Assembly: GCF_013402795.1 (NCBI RefSeq)
Contig: NZ_CP058595.1
Coordinates: 655,501-719,500 of the forward strand
Reading direction: 5' to 3'
DNA from: Costertonia aggregata
GTDB taxonomy: Bacteria; Bacteroidota; Bacteroidia; Flavobacteriales; Flavobacteriaceae
DNA: 64,000 nucleotides
Shown here: piece after piece, positions 18,080 to 25,903 of the stretch
Layout: every line of letters begins with the position of its first letter
How positions within the stretch are numbered: the first letter of the stretch is position 1
Notes under the pieces: generated by a model
The model's database searches: none
Seen by the model: the letters and a program-made list of their open reading frames with translations, nothing else
Told to the model about the DNA's origin: nothing
Program-made: the position numbers and the translations under genes

Positions 18080-18778
18080 ATGAAAAAATATACCTGCATC
18101 ATTATAGAAGACGAACCTCTGGCACTCGAAAGAACTAAGGATTTTGCCCAAAAATCACCCTTTCTTGAATTATCCGGTACGTTTGATAATGCACTGGACG
18201 GTCTGGCTTTTTTGAAGACCAACAAAGTAGACGTGCTTTTTTTGGATATTAATATGGATGAGCTTACGGGCGTAGAATTATTAGAAAGTTCTAAAATAGA
18301 CAGTCAGGTTATCATAACAACGGCATACCAGGAATATGCGTTAAAAAGTTTTGAACTTAATGTAACGGATTATCTGCTGAAACCGTTTACGTTCAATCGT
18401 TTTTTACAAGCTGTCAACAAGGCCCACGAAAACTTGAATAGAAAAAAGGAAGACAGACCGCCTGAATTTATTTTTGTAAAAACGGAAAATCGGTTGGAAA
18501 AAATTAACCTTCACGATATACTCTACATTGAAGGAATGCGCGACTACCGTAGAATACATACTACGGAAAAACGGATTATGACTCTACAAAATTTTAAGGA
18601 ATTTGAGCAAATTATCCCGTCTAATATAGTGTGTAGAGTACATAAATCCTATATGGTGTCACTGAGAAAAATAGAATCTATAGAACGTAATAGGATACGA
18701 CTAGGAAAGGAGCTCATTCCCATTTCCGAAACTTATAAAAGTACTTTCTTTCAGCTGATAAGCGCTACGAATTGGTAA
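18080..18778 (+). CDS. LytTR-family response regulator (first system)
   Basis: 232 residues. The receiver domain has EDE (10-12), phosphoacceptor Asp 56 (VLFLDINMDE), Thr 80/81 and Lys 101 (LLKPF). The LytTR DNA-binding domain covers about 128-230, with the typical DILYIEGMRDY and VCRVHKSYMVSLRKI segments. LytTR domains bind short direct repeats about two helical turns apart. Such repeats with 21-bp spacing occur before the kinase gene and twice just downstream. A GACTACT hairpin with a T-run closes this two-gene operon. Confidence 0.95.
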   Translation: MKKYTCIIIEDEPLALERTKDFAQKSPFLELSGTFDNALDGLAFLKTNKVDVLFLDINMDELTGVELLESSKIDSQVIITTAYQEYALKSFELNVTDYLLKPFTFNRFLQAVNKAHENLNRKKEDRPPEFIFVKTENRLEKINLHDILYIEGMRDYRRIHTTEKRIMTLQNFKEFEQIIPSNIVCRVHKSYMVSLRKIESIERNRIRLGKELIPISETYKSTFFQLISATNW

Positions 18779-18819
18779 CATTGAAAGCCCAAATGCTTTT
18801 CCCGTAGTTGTTGAATTAA

Positions 18820-18855
18820 GACTACTGGTTTCCAAATCGGAAGTAGTCACTTTTT
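18820..18855 (+). terminator. Rho-independent terminator after the first LytTR operon
   Basis: GACTACT (18820-18826) pairs with AGTAGTC (18842-18848) and is followed by ACTTTTT. It lies 41 bp after the regulator stop and before the first downstream 21-bp repeat set. Confidence 0.7.
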
Positions 18856-18961
18856 AGTTGCCCAGTTTCTTGATAAATACATTTCACACCAAATTTGGCA
18901 CTACTTCAAGGACTATTTTTCACAGGATATTATTAAGATTTTCGCCAAAGCCCATTCTCTC

Positions 18962-19064
18962 TTGCAGATTAAAATTCCCCATATGCAGATAGCTATCCCA
19001 AACCTGCATAATAAAATTTAGCAAGCCTTCAACTTTTCTAATATTTGCCTCATAATCAAATAAT
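18962..19064 (+). repeat. Duplicated promoter-like segment, copy 1
   Basis: About 103 bp that align with 19265-19368: TTGCAGATTAAAA, TATGCAGATAGCT, CTGCATAATAAAATTT and TTTGCCT...ATCAAAT are shared. It contains three 21-bp-spaced repeats and a TTTG box 37 bp after the third repeat. It precedes a 43-codon ORF rather than a normal gene, which suggests the downstream gene was lost or that this is a spare promoter copy. Confidence 0.7.
18963..19011 (+). promoter_or_regulatory. Candidate LytTR operator set, first system, proximal copy
   Basis: TGCAGAT at 18963, TGCAGAT at 18984 and TGCATAA at 19005: three direct repeats with starts exactly 21 bp apart. Spacing of two DNA turns is the usual geometry of LytTR sites (for example AgrA and ComE). 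The regulator gene ends 185 bp upstream. Confidence 0.6.
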
Positions 19065-19065
19065 C

Positions 19066-19197
19066 ATGTGGCATAAAGAAGAGAAAATCCATCGAATAAA
19101 AGCATTTAACCCAGTTTTGGGTTTTGATTGGAATTCAGCTATCAGATTCCAAAAAGAGAATCTAAGGTCTAACCCACGATTTAATAGAGATAAGTGA
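19066..19197 (+). CDS. Possible 43-residue peptide or gene remnant
   Basis: An ATG lies just after the first duplicated promoter segment and opens a 43-codon frame (MWHKEEKIHRIKAFNP..., ending RFNRDK). It has no signal peptide and no recognised family. Since the second copy of the same promoter segment drives a normal secreted-protein gene, this may be what remains of an ancestral first gene. It could also be chance. Confidence 0.25.
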   Translation: MWHKEEKIHRIKAFNPVLGFDWNSAIRFQKENLRSNPRFNRDK

Positions 19198-19264
19198 ATT
19201 CTCACGAATCTACCAATGACAATTTGGCCTGTAAAAGGTAGATTGAAATTTACATCAAAAGCCG

Positions 19265-19368
19265 TTGCAGATTAAAAACACCCTTATGCAGATAGCTTTC
19301 TCAAACTTGCATAATAAAATTTTATATGCGCTCATAGGTAAGGACATTTGCCTGATCATCAAATATTT
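19265..19368 (+). repeat. Duplicated promoter-like segment, copy 2
   Basis: Second copy of the 18962-19064 segment, immediately before the secreted-protein gene at 19381. The repeat positions and the distance from the third repeat to the TTTG box (37 bp) are the same in both copies, so the functional parts have been kept while other bases drifted. Confidence 0.7.
19266..19314 (+). promoter_or_regulatory. Candidate LytTR operator set, first system, distal copy
   Basis: TGCAGAT at 19266, TGCAGAT at 19287 and TGCATAA at 19308, each 21 bp apart, with the same inner CCC block as the other two sets. A GACATTTG element (19343-19350) could be the -7 box for the gene starting at 19381. Confidence 0.6.
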
Positions 19369-19380
19369 AAGACAAAACTT

Positions 19381-19884
19381 ATGATACATCTAACGAAGTG
19401 GATAATAGTTTTTTTGATAGGTATATTCTGTGAACATTTGGCCTCGTCGCAGTCTATAAAATTGAAACGTACTTTTTGGATTGAATCGGTTAAAAACATC
19501 GAGCTAAGAAAAAATAATGGTACAGGTTTTTTGTATCCCTATAATTTACCGGATGCCCATGGTGAGGCACTGGCTCTTTTCAGGTCTTACCAAACACCGG
19601 TCAATAACGGTTTTTCAATTGTGGAACTCTCCGACTTAGATAAGATACCGAAAGCACTAAAGGATCGCTTTAAATTCTCAGGTTCCGATATTGACCAAAC
19701 CAATGATACCCTGGTTATAGCCGCTTTTTACTCACGAACAAAAGATGCTTCGGTGATTTCCGGTTTGAACGAAAGGCGAATTTCACCTTACGCAGCTGTA
19801 TTGACCTTAAGCGAACCTATGCCTCAATTTGAATTCTTTAGGCTGGATTTATCCAAAGCCATGACCAAGGAAGAAAAATTTTGA
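19381..19884 (+). CDS. Small secreted protein of unknown function
   Basis: About 167 residues from the ATG giving MIHLTKW. The frame stays open 33 bp upstream to a TTG that falls inside the promoter box, so ATG is preferred. The N-terminus is a signal peptide (IIVFLIGIFCEHLASSQS). The mature part is soluble, with PYNLPDAHGEALALF and a C-terminal LRLSEPMP-like segment. No family was recognised. It begins a run of five same-strand genes for small secreted or membrane proteins, directly under the duplicated 21-bp repeat set, so it is the best candidate target of the first LytTR regulator. Confidence 0.75.
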   Translation: MIHLTKWIIVFLIGIFCEHLASSQSIKLKRTFWIESVKNIELRKNNGTGFLYPYNLPDAHGEALALFRSYQTPVNNGFSIVELSDLDKIPKALKDRFKFSGSDIDQTNDTLVIAAFYSRTKDASVISGLNERRISPYAAVLTLSEPMPQFEFFRLDLSKAMTKEEKF

Positions 19885-20015
19885 TAGTCCAATTGATTAT
19901 AAAATCCGGTAGTGACTATTATGGCAACTCGAATGTCGTACTCAGACAATCTCCATTTTACCACAGCCAAAAATCATTGCTGATACTCTAAGTGTAAACC
20001 TTAAACCGAAATACT

Positions 20016-20426
20016 ATGTATAAAAACAAAATCAATCCTCAAGAATTACTTTCCATCCTATGGATTTTTATTCTATTCAATATGATTCTTAGGGATTTGC
20101 ATGAATTTCCGACCGACGGATACATTGAAGAAATGATGTCGCTGAAATTATCTGATGGCGCTATGCTGTTTTACGCATTTATCGTCGAAATACCGATTTC
20201 GATGATAGTGTTATCCAGATTGTTAAATAATAAGGCCAATAAGTGGGCGAACAGCATTGCCGTTGTGGTCTCTTCAATTGGAATTCTGTATACCATTCCA
20301 TCGGGTCAATTGGATGAACTATTCTTCGCACTTGTCAACGCAGCGGCGTTCACTGCCATACTTATCACAGTTTGGAAATTGCCTTCCCAAGAAAGTATCC
20401 AAACCGAAAAAAACACGGAAAAATGA
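20016..20426 (+). CDS. Four-helix membrane protein, DUF6326-like
   Basis: 136 residues with four hydrophobic segments at about 11-26, 49-70, 79-95 and 101-121. LLSILWIFILFNMILRDL and the EIPISMIVLSRLLNNKANKWAN block resemble, from memory, the DUF6326 family of small Bacteroidota membrane proteins of unknown function. The stop overlaps the next start (ATGA), so the following lipoprotein is translationally coupled. Confidence 0.75.
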   Translation: MYKNKINPQELLSILWIFILFNMILRDLHEFPTDGYIEEMMSLKLSDGAMLFYAFIVEIPISMIVLSRLLNNKANKWANSIAVVVSSIGILYTIPSGQLDELFFALVNAAAFTAILITVWKLPSQESIQTEKNTEK

Positions 20427-20671
20427 AAGCAGAAAATAATACAAAACAGGCATACCGGTGGATACTCTCGGCTTTGGTCGGAGTAGTACTTATCTCAGCC
20501 TTGAATTCTTGTGCCTCAAAGTGGTTTTTAACGCCTAGGGAAAAGAGTATAAAGGAATGGGAGGACAAACACAATAGCGTTGAAGAGAAAAAATCTGATT
20601 CCCTTCAAAAAACAGAACGGACATCTACACATGATGTAAGATTCAAAATATTAAATGTAACAGGGTCATGA
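20423..20671 (+). CDS. Small lipoprotein of unknown function
   Basis: 82 residues from the ATG inside ATGA. Longer forms would start within the preceding gene. An N-terminal helix ends in a lipobox-like LNSC, followed by ASKWFLTPREKS and a charged tail rich in Lys, Glu and Ser. ATGA overlaps at both ends join it to the membrane protein before and the secreted protein after, so these three form one translational unit. No family was recognised. Confidence 0.65.
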   Translation: MKAENNTKQAYRWILSALVGVVLISALNSCASKWFLTPREKSIKEWEDKHNSVEEKKSDSLQKTERTSTHDVRFKILNVTGS

Positions 20672-21486
20672 GGTTATATTTCTATGTACTGCTCCTACTA
20701 CTCTTACACCCTATAGGTAACGCAGCCGATTTGGAAGAAGGCTTGAGCGATTTATTATCCACGGACTATCAAGAGTTAGCGGCGTTCTCCAAGAAACTAA
20801 GGGCATGCGAAGTAACTGAAGAAAGCTTCCGTCTGCTATTTTGGGAAGGCCTTACCAAATCCTTCGATTTTTACAAAACATCCAAAAAAATACATTCAAC
20901 CGATATAGACCGGTTGATAGCAACGGAATTGTTTTCCCATACCGATTTAAGTCATCCCTTTAAAAAACCTGAAATGCGCAAAACAAACCTAGCAAAAGCC
21001 TTTCATCTTTTAAACCAGTTCTCAGGAGAATGGCACGGCCACTGGGGTCCTATGAATGTACATCACTTTTGGCTTCCCGTCAGGCAATTCAATCAGGCGG
21101 TTAGCAAGAAATTCACCCTAGTAGGTTTTCAATCATGTTTTACCGGAGACGGATTTGGATGGAATTATCTCGTAAAAGAAGGAGAAAACATAACGGTTCT
21201 TGGATTTGTATATCATTTTAACGATGAGGGAAGGATTTCAGCAAAAAATCCGCATTACGCTTATATGAATTCAAACAACCAATTGACTTGGGTATCTGAT
21301 AATCACATTTATCATGAGTTCATCTGTGACAGTTCCCATTGCTTTAAAACTAGACATTACGTCATCTCAGGCGTAAAATATGAAAAGCAAACTCAGGGGT
21401 TGCAGTCTGAATACGGGTTTCAAACAATTTATTTACCCGATAATGAAGATTTGCCCGCATTTAAGCATATAACACTGAACAAATAA
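20668..21486 (+). CDS. Secreted protein of unknown function
   Basis: 272 residues with a signal peptide (FYVLLLLLLHPIGNAAD). The mature part has SGEWHGHWGPMNVHHFW near the middle and paired cysteines (ICDSSHCFKTRHY) toward the end. The Trp/His-rich pattern hints at a beta-rich lipocalin-like fold, but no family was recognised. It overlaps the preceding lipoprotein by ATGA and lies 22 bp before a beta-barrel gene. Confidence 0.75.
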   Translation: MRLYFYVLLLLLLHPIGNAADLEEGLSDLLSTDYQELAAFSKKLRACEVTEESFRLLFWEGLTKSFDFYKTSKKIHSTDIDRLIATELFSHTDLSHPFKKPEMRKTNLAKAFHLLNQFSGEWHGHWGPMNVHHFWLPVRQFNQAVSKKFTLVGFQSCFTGDGFGWNYLVKEGENITVLGFVYHFNDEGRISAKNPHYAYMNSNNQLTWVSDNHIYHEFICDSSHCFKTRHYVISGVKYEKQTQGLQSEYGFQTIYLPDNEDLPAFKHITLNK

Positions 21487-21508
21487 ATAGACGATTAAAT
21501 TAAAAACT

Positions 21509-22102
21509 ATGACACATTCAAGAACAGTTATCGGCCTTGCCTTTTTCTTACTATTTAACTTGGTAAGGGCACAAAACAAAGATAGGTCTTCATTTTTCAT
21601 TGGTTATGAAACCTTTGAAATGACCATGAACAAGTTTCAGAATTTTGCAGGGGAAGTGGGCTATCGTTTCAACGAAAAAAATCAAATTAGATTAATGATC
21701 GGAGAAGTCAAATTAACAGAAAGACACTTATCAAGTTCATGGGAGGCTGCCGCGGTCGATGGGGATAACGTGGAGGGCTACTTCAGAATCTATGAGTTAT
21801 ACTATGACCGTTATTTTGGTAAACGTAAGAACTTTTATTACAGTGGTAATGTGGGGTATGTCAAAGACGAATACAACCATCTTATTTCAGATAATAGATT
21901 AGAAAACGAAACGGCTACCATTGGGTTTTCAATCGGTTATAGAAAAGAGAACATTTTTGGAATAAAGCATTTATATACTAACATATCCTTACCATTTCGA
22001 TACTATCTCAACGATATTCCCGAGACTCAATGGGGCGATACAACAATTTCGGCCCATAAATTCGTAAATAATTTTTGGTTTTTTGTGGGCTATCAATTTT
22101 GA
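21509..22102 (+). CDS. Probable outer-membrane beta-barrel protein
   Basis: 197 residues. A signal peptide ends near VRAQN. Alternating aromatic strands (SSFFIGYETFEM, FRIYELYYDRYFG, FYYSGNVGYV, ATIGFSIGYR) and a C-terminal Phe (FFVGYQF) are typical of a small eight-strand-like barrel. It is the last gene of the run after the first LytTR system, and the following 1061 bp hold no gene. Function unknown. Confidence 0.8.
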   Translation: MTHSRTVIGLAFFLLFNLVRAQNKDRSSFFIGYETFEMTMNKFQNFAGEVGYRFNEKNQIRLMIGEVKLTERHLSSSWEAAAVDGDNVEGYFRIYELYYDRYFGKRKNFYYSGNVGYVKDEYNHLISDNRLENETATIGFSIGYRKENIFGIKHLYTNISLPFRYYLNDIPETQWGDTTISAHKFVNNFWFFVGYQF

Positions 22103-22162
22103 GCCTAGAATAAAAACCAGGAAATAATAGTGAATTAATCCTTCTGTAGCTTTGCCTTTTTT

Positions 22163-22378
22163 CAGCATTTCCAGTTTTTGGAAAACATTATATTTATAAT
22201 TCTTGAAGTACCAATTAATTTCTGGAAGTGATAAAAAGATAAAATCATCAAAAATTTAAACCTCTAAAGGGCTGAAAGCAGTGCATGCAAGTGTAAAACC
22301 CAGTATTAAGGTAAAATTAAAGCTCTCTAAACATTTGGTTTATCGAGCTTTATATAAAATTTTGACCACGGAGGGATT
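22163..22378. repeat. Degenerate copy of the tRNA-Arg downstream flank
   Basis: About 216 bp align in direct orientation with 34195-34409, the region just 3' of the intact tRNA-Arg. Shared blocks include TTATAATTCTTGA, CTGGAAGTGA, AAAGATAA, AAAGCTCT(C/T)TAAA, GAGCTTTATA and CGGAGGGATT. The pattern of a decayed hairpin followed by a tRNA 3' end is the same in both, so the two share an origin. Confidence 0.7.
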
Positions 22379-22400
22379 GCATATCCCTAATAAGCTCCGC
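22363..22400 (-). pseudogene. Remnant of a tRNA-Arg 3' end (T-arm and acceptor strand)
   Basis: Read on the minus strand, AATCCCTCCGTGGTCA closely matches the end of the intact tRNA-Arg, AATCCCTCCGGGGTCA. A GGGAT arm precedes it, but anticodon and D-arms are missing. The adjacent downstream side matches the flank of the intact gene. A partial tRNA 3' end with conserved flank is what remains when an element has inserted at a tRNA gene or when the locus was duplicated. Confidence 0.5.
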
Positions 22401-22410
22401 TTTGAAAATA

Positions 22411-22464
22411 AAAAAATCTGCACATCAAATCAAGCATGCTTGAATTTGTAAGTGCAGATTTTTT
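22411..22464. terminator. Long bidirectional terminator hairpin
   Basis: AAAAAATCTGCAC (22411-22423) and GTGCAGATTTTTT (22452-22464) are perfect 13-bp complements. Inner arms CAAATCAAGC and GCTTGAATTTG extend the stem around AT with one bulge. T-runs on both strands make it a terminator in either direction. It follows the beta-barrel gene by 309 bp. On the minus strand it lies just after a tRNA-like 3' end. Confidence 0.8.
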
Positions 22465-22472
22465 CCTTATTC

Positions 22473-22687
22473 GTGACCTCAAAAGGACAAAGTTCAAACT
22501 TTTTGAAAGAAGACATTGATTTGATTATTGCGAAATCACAGCAGTTGAACTTTTTAAATATGAACAATTAAAATAGGTCGACGGTCTTTCCTTTGCTTAC
22601 CTACCAAGCCAAATAGTTTGTAACAAATTTTTACTGTTGTTGTTACAAATGATTCAGATAGTGCAATCGGTATTTCTGAAAAAATAA
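22473..22687. repeat. Dispersed noncoding repeat, copy 2 (about 215 bp)
   Basis: Counterpart of 16595-16808. The inverted repeat TTTGTAAC/GTTACAAA (22617-22649) is perfect here. The left end, on the minus strand (GTTTGAACTTTGTCC...GAGGTCAC), resembles a tRNA T-arm and acceptor end and is followed by the long hairpin terminator at 22411-22464. Copy 2 precedes the second LytS-type kinase by about 480 bp, as copy 1 precedes the first. Confidence 0.75.
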
Positions 22688-22991
22688 AGCTAAAAACAGA
22701 AAGGCTAAATGTGATATGAAGGAATGAACGCACTGATATAGGTGAATCCAAAAAGTATCAAATACTTATTTAAGTGGCCATTTAAATATACTTGCTTAGT
22801 TCTGTAAAAAACAAATTACCGGAACCACTAAAAAGAACGGCAAACTGAATTAGATGGAAGTAGGTTCTCATTAAGGATGAGCCGTTCTGGAAATCGGTCT
22901 CTTTATTGTACCATGTTTCTATGCTAACAACCCATAACATTTTTAAAACCGACTCCTAGACTTTTTAAAGATATAACCTTTTCCTATTACC
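22688..22991. other. Gene-free stretch with one minus-strand hairpin
   Basis: No ORF here has coding character. AGAACGGC (22834-22841) and GCCGTTCT (22881-22888) form an 8-bp stem. On the minus strand it runs into TTTTT, so it looks like a terminator with no gene ahead of it, perhaps a relic of a lost minus-strand gene. Confidence 0.4.
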
Positions 22992-23040
22992 AATTATTCC
23001 GACTTTTCTACCACTTATTCTTGCAATCTTGCCATTTACT
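22992..23040 (+). promoter_or_regulatory. Candidate LytTR operator set, second system, before the kinase gene
   Basis: AATTATT at 22992, ACTTATT at 23013 and ATTTACT at 23034: direct repeats with starts exactly 21 bp apart, each preceded by C(C)A or similar. The same word in better form recurs at 25904-25952 just after the regulator gene. The set ends 123 bp before the kinase ATG. Confidence 0.55.
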
Positions 23041-23163
23041 TTTTTAAACATTCAAAATCGCTACATATTTCTGATATTCAAAAATATATAAATAACTCAG
23101 ATAATTCATTTTGAGTTGAAATTCTTTAAATTTATGGTACTTCCCCTCTAAAAAAAAAGCCCC

Positions 23164-25149
23164 ATGAAATCCAATAAATTACTGTATTTACTCTTATTGA
23201 ACTTCGCTTTTTGTTGTTTTAAAATTCAAGCTCAAAATGAGGCGAAAATAGATAGCCTTTTAAATATGGCTAACGTAGCCGGAACCAATCAAGATAAAAT
23301 AAAAGCTTTTCAAAAACTAAGTCTTCAATTGGTACATTCTGGAGCAGAAATAGAAACCGCAAAGAAATACGCTGATAGTACCGTACTGCTTTCACAAAAT
23401 GATATTAAAGCCATTATTTATGCCAAATATCTCTATGCAGAAATAAACCAACACGAAGGCAACTATACTGAAGCGTTGGAAAAATATCGAGATTGTCTGG
23501 ACTTTTATACAAAACTTGGCGATTCGTTAAAAGTTGCAGACGTTTTGTATGGAATAGGTCGTACCTACAATTATCTTGGTGAGTATGAGAACAATATGGA
23601 AATTCAGAATAGAATACTCAAAATTTACAAAAAAGAAAAAAAAGTAAAAGAAATCGCTAATTCACTGAATAGTATCGGTGTTATCCATTCACGTTTAGGA
23701 AATGAAATGGCCGCGATTTCGATGTATGAAGAAGCGAACAAAATTTATGATAGTTTACATATGGATATGCGATATGCCATGGGTCTTAGCAATATTGCGA
23801 ATGTTCATGTTCGAAATAAAGAATATTCCAAGGCAATTCAACTCTTCAAAAAAGGACTGACCATTACGGAAAGACTAAATTCGGACTTGCACACGGCTTA
23901 TATTTTGAACAATCTAGGGTTTACCTATGCCGAATTCAACAAAAATGAAGAAGCTCTGGACTACTCTCTTAGAGCATTGGAATTTCGCAGATCACAGCCT
24001 CAGAAAAAGAGTCTATTCCACAGTCTTGACAATGTTGGCTACTCCTACTACAAACTGGGTAAATACAACAAGGCCTTACCATATTATGAAGAGGCACTTA
24101 AAGTAGCAAAAAAATTGGAGGCTAAACACTTGTTAATGGAAGTCTATGAACACCTAGGTATACTTCATAAAGCAAAGAAAAATTTTGAGAGGGCTTTTTT
24201 CTACAAAAATCTTCATTCTCAAATGCGGGACAGTATCTATGATGAAGAGAAATCCAAACAAATCGCTGAACTACAAACCAAATATGAAACTGTCGAGAAG
24301 GACAAGGAAATAGTTCTGTTGACCAAAGAAAACGAACTTCAAGAAGCCAATGCGGAAAAAGAAGCCACCTTGCGAAAAGCATTGATAGGTGGCCTTATTT
24401 CATTGGTAATCATAGGCGTGCTTTTATTTTATATGATGCGCCAACGTATGAAAAATCAAAGGGTAGTAGCCGCAAAAAACGAACAGATCAGCAAAGCCAA
24501 ACTTTCAGAAGAATTGCAAACCTTAGAGATGAAAGCGCTTCGGGCACAGATGAATCCGCACTTCTTGTTCAATAGCCTAAATTCGATCAATACCATGATC
24601 CTCAATGATGAAAACGAAAATGCCAGCCGGTACCTTTCAAAATTCTCAAAACTAGTGCGCTTGCTTTTAGAAAACTCGGAGCAACCCATGGTCTCCCTAA
24701 AAGATGAAATGGACATGCTGGAAACCTATATTCAACTCGAGGCAATACGGTTCAACAACAAATTGGAATATCAAATCAATATTGATGAGCACATTGATCA
24801 AGAAAGTACTATGCTCCCTTCAATGGTCATGCAGCCCTTTGTAGAAAATGCCATTTGGCACGGATTATTGCACAAAGACAATAAGGGTCTCTTGACCATT
24901 TCCATTACGGAAGAAGACAACAAATTACATTGCAGTATCATCGATAATGGTGTGGGACGTGAAAAATCGGTTACTTTGAAACAAGAAGGTGGACTCAAAA
25001 AGAAATCAATGGGCATCAAAATAACGGCAGATAGACTTAAAATATTGACCCACCAGAATATTCAAGATGTTATAAATATCATAGATTTGAAAGACGAAAA
25101 CCAAAATGCTGTTGGCACCCAAGTAAACCTTCAAATTCCCATTGCATAG
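23164..25149 (+). CDS. TPR-containing LytS-type sensor histidine kinase
   Basis: 661 residues. A signal peptide ends near IQAQN. A run of TPR repeats at about 60-345 (for example ADVLYGIGRTYNYLGEYENN, AYILNNLGFTYAEFNKNEEA) lies in the periplasm. A coiled coil, one membrane helix at about 404-424 and a His_kinase domain follow, with His 466 (QMNPHFLFNSLNS), N-box MQPFVENAIWHG and a final GIKITADRLKIL box. It passes phosphate to the LytTR regulator that starts 6 bp downstream. The TPR sensor suggests that it detects a protein or peptide partner, which is inference. It differs from the first system, whose kinase has only membrane helices. Confidence 0.95.
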   Translation: MKSNKLLYLLLLNFAFCCFKIQAQNEAKIDSLLNMANVAGTNQDKIKAFQKLSLQLVHSGAEIETAKKYADSTVLLSQNDIKAIIYAKYLYAEINQHEGNYTEALEKYRDCLDFYTKLGDSLKVADVLYGIGRTYNYLGEYENNMEIQNRILKIYKKEKKVKEIANSLNSIGVIHSRLGNEMAAISMYEEANKIYDSLHMDMRYAMGLSNIANVHVRNKEYSKAIQLFKKGLTITERLNSDLHTAYILNNLGFTYAEFNKNEEALDYSLRALEFRRSQPQKKSLFHSLDNVGYSYYKLGKYNKALPYYEEALKVAKKLEAKHLLMEVYEHLGILHKAKKNFERAFFYKNLHSQMRDSIYDEEKSKQIAELQTKYETVEKDKEIVLLTKENELQEANAEKEATLRKALIGGLISLVIIGVLLFYMMRQRMKNQRVVAAKNEQISKAKLSEELQTLEMKALRAQMNPHFLFNSLNSINTMILNDENENASRYLSKFSKLVRLLLENSEQPMVSLKDEMDMLETYIQLEAIRFNNKLEYQINIDEHIDQESTMLPSMVMQPFVENAIWHGLLHKDNKGLLTISITEEDNKLHCSIIDNGVGREKSVTLKQEGGLKKKSMGIKITADRLKILTHQNIQDVINIIDLKDENQNAVGTQVNLQIPIA

Positions 25150-25155
25150 CGAACT

Positions 25156-25899
25156 ATGATAAAAGCAATACTTATAGACGATGAAGCTAAAGCCCGACAA
25201 GGACTTCGGCTAGTGTTGGAAAAGTATTGCCCCGCAGTAGCCATACTTGCCCTTTGTGAGTCGCCCGAAATTGGTCTGGAAAAAATAAAGACCCTAAAAC
25301 CTGACTTGGTATTTTTGGATGTACAGATGCCCAAAATGTCCGGTTTTGATGTATTGGAGCGAATTCCGGAAATCAATTTCGAGGTCATTTTCGTTACGGC
25401 CTATGACCGCTATGCCATAAAAGCGATTAAGTTCAGCGCTTTGGACTATCTTTTAAAACCCATCGATGTGGATGAACTGGTAGCTGCTGTCAATAAAATT
25501 TCCTTAAAACAACAAGATAAATCCCATCAATATAAATCGTTGTTCAACAACGTAAAATCCGATTCGGAAAAACTGAAACGATTGGCCATTCCCTCGGATA
25601 ATGAAATCATAATGCAGCCCATTGCGGACATTATCTACTGCGAGGCCGATAGTAGCTATACCACTTTGTTTTTAACCAACAAAAAGAAGATTACCGTTTC
25701 AAAGACCCTCAAAGAGTTCGAAAACATCTTGCCCGAAACCGATTTCTGCCGCATCCATCATTCCACATTGGTAAACATGGCTCATGTTGTAAAATACATC
25801 AAAGGAGAGGGTGGTTATGTTATCATCTCAAACGACGGACACCTCAACGTATCCCGTAGAAAAAAAGAACATTTTCTTGAAATGCTGTATCAAGGATAA
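25156..25899 (+). CDS. LytTR-family response regulator (second system)
   Basis: 247 residues. The receiver domain has DDE (8-10), phosphoacceptor Asp 55 (VFLDVQMPKMSG), a Thr in FVTAYD and a Lys in LLKPID. The LytTR domain covers about 145-245, with IIYCEADSSYTTLF and FCRIHHSTLVNMAHV. The regulator gene is followed after only 4 bp by a three-repeat, 21-bp-spaced set of the same word that precedes its kinase gene, so the likely targets are its own operon and the LRR operon downstream. Confidence 0.95.
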   Translation: MIKAILIDDEAKARQGLRLVLEKYCPAVAILALCESPEIGLEKIKTLKPDLVFLDVQMPKMSGFDVLERIPEINFEVIFVTAYDRYAIKAIKFSALDYLLKPIDVDELVAAVNKISLKQQDKSHQYKSLFNNVKSDSEKLKRLAIPSDNEIIMQPIADIIYCEADSSYTTLFLTNKKKITVSKTLKEFENILPETDFCRIHHSTLVNMAHVVKYIKGEGGYVIISNDGHLNVSRRKKEHFLEMLYQG

Positions 25900-25903
25900 T
25901 TCC

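Noticed and set aside
22554-22751. 65-codon minus-strand frame in the dispersed repeat
   Set aside because: It runs through the noncoding repeat, is not kept open in the other copy and has no coding pattern.
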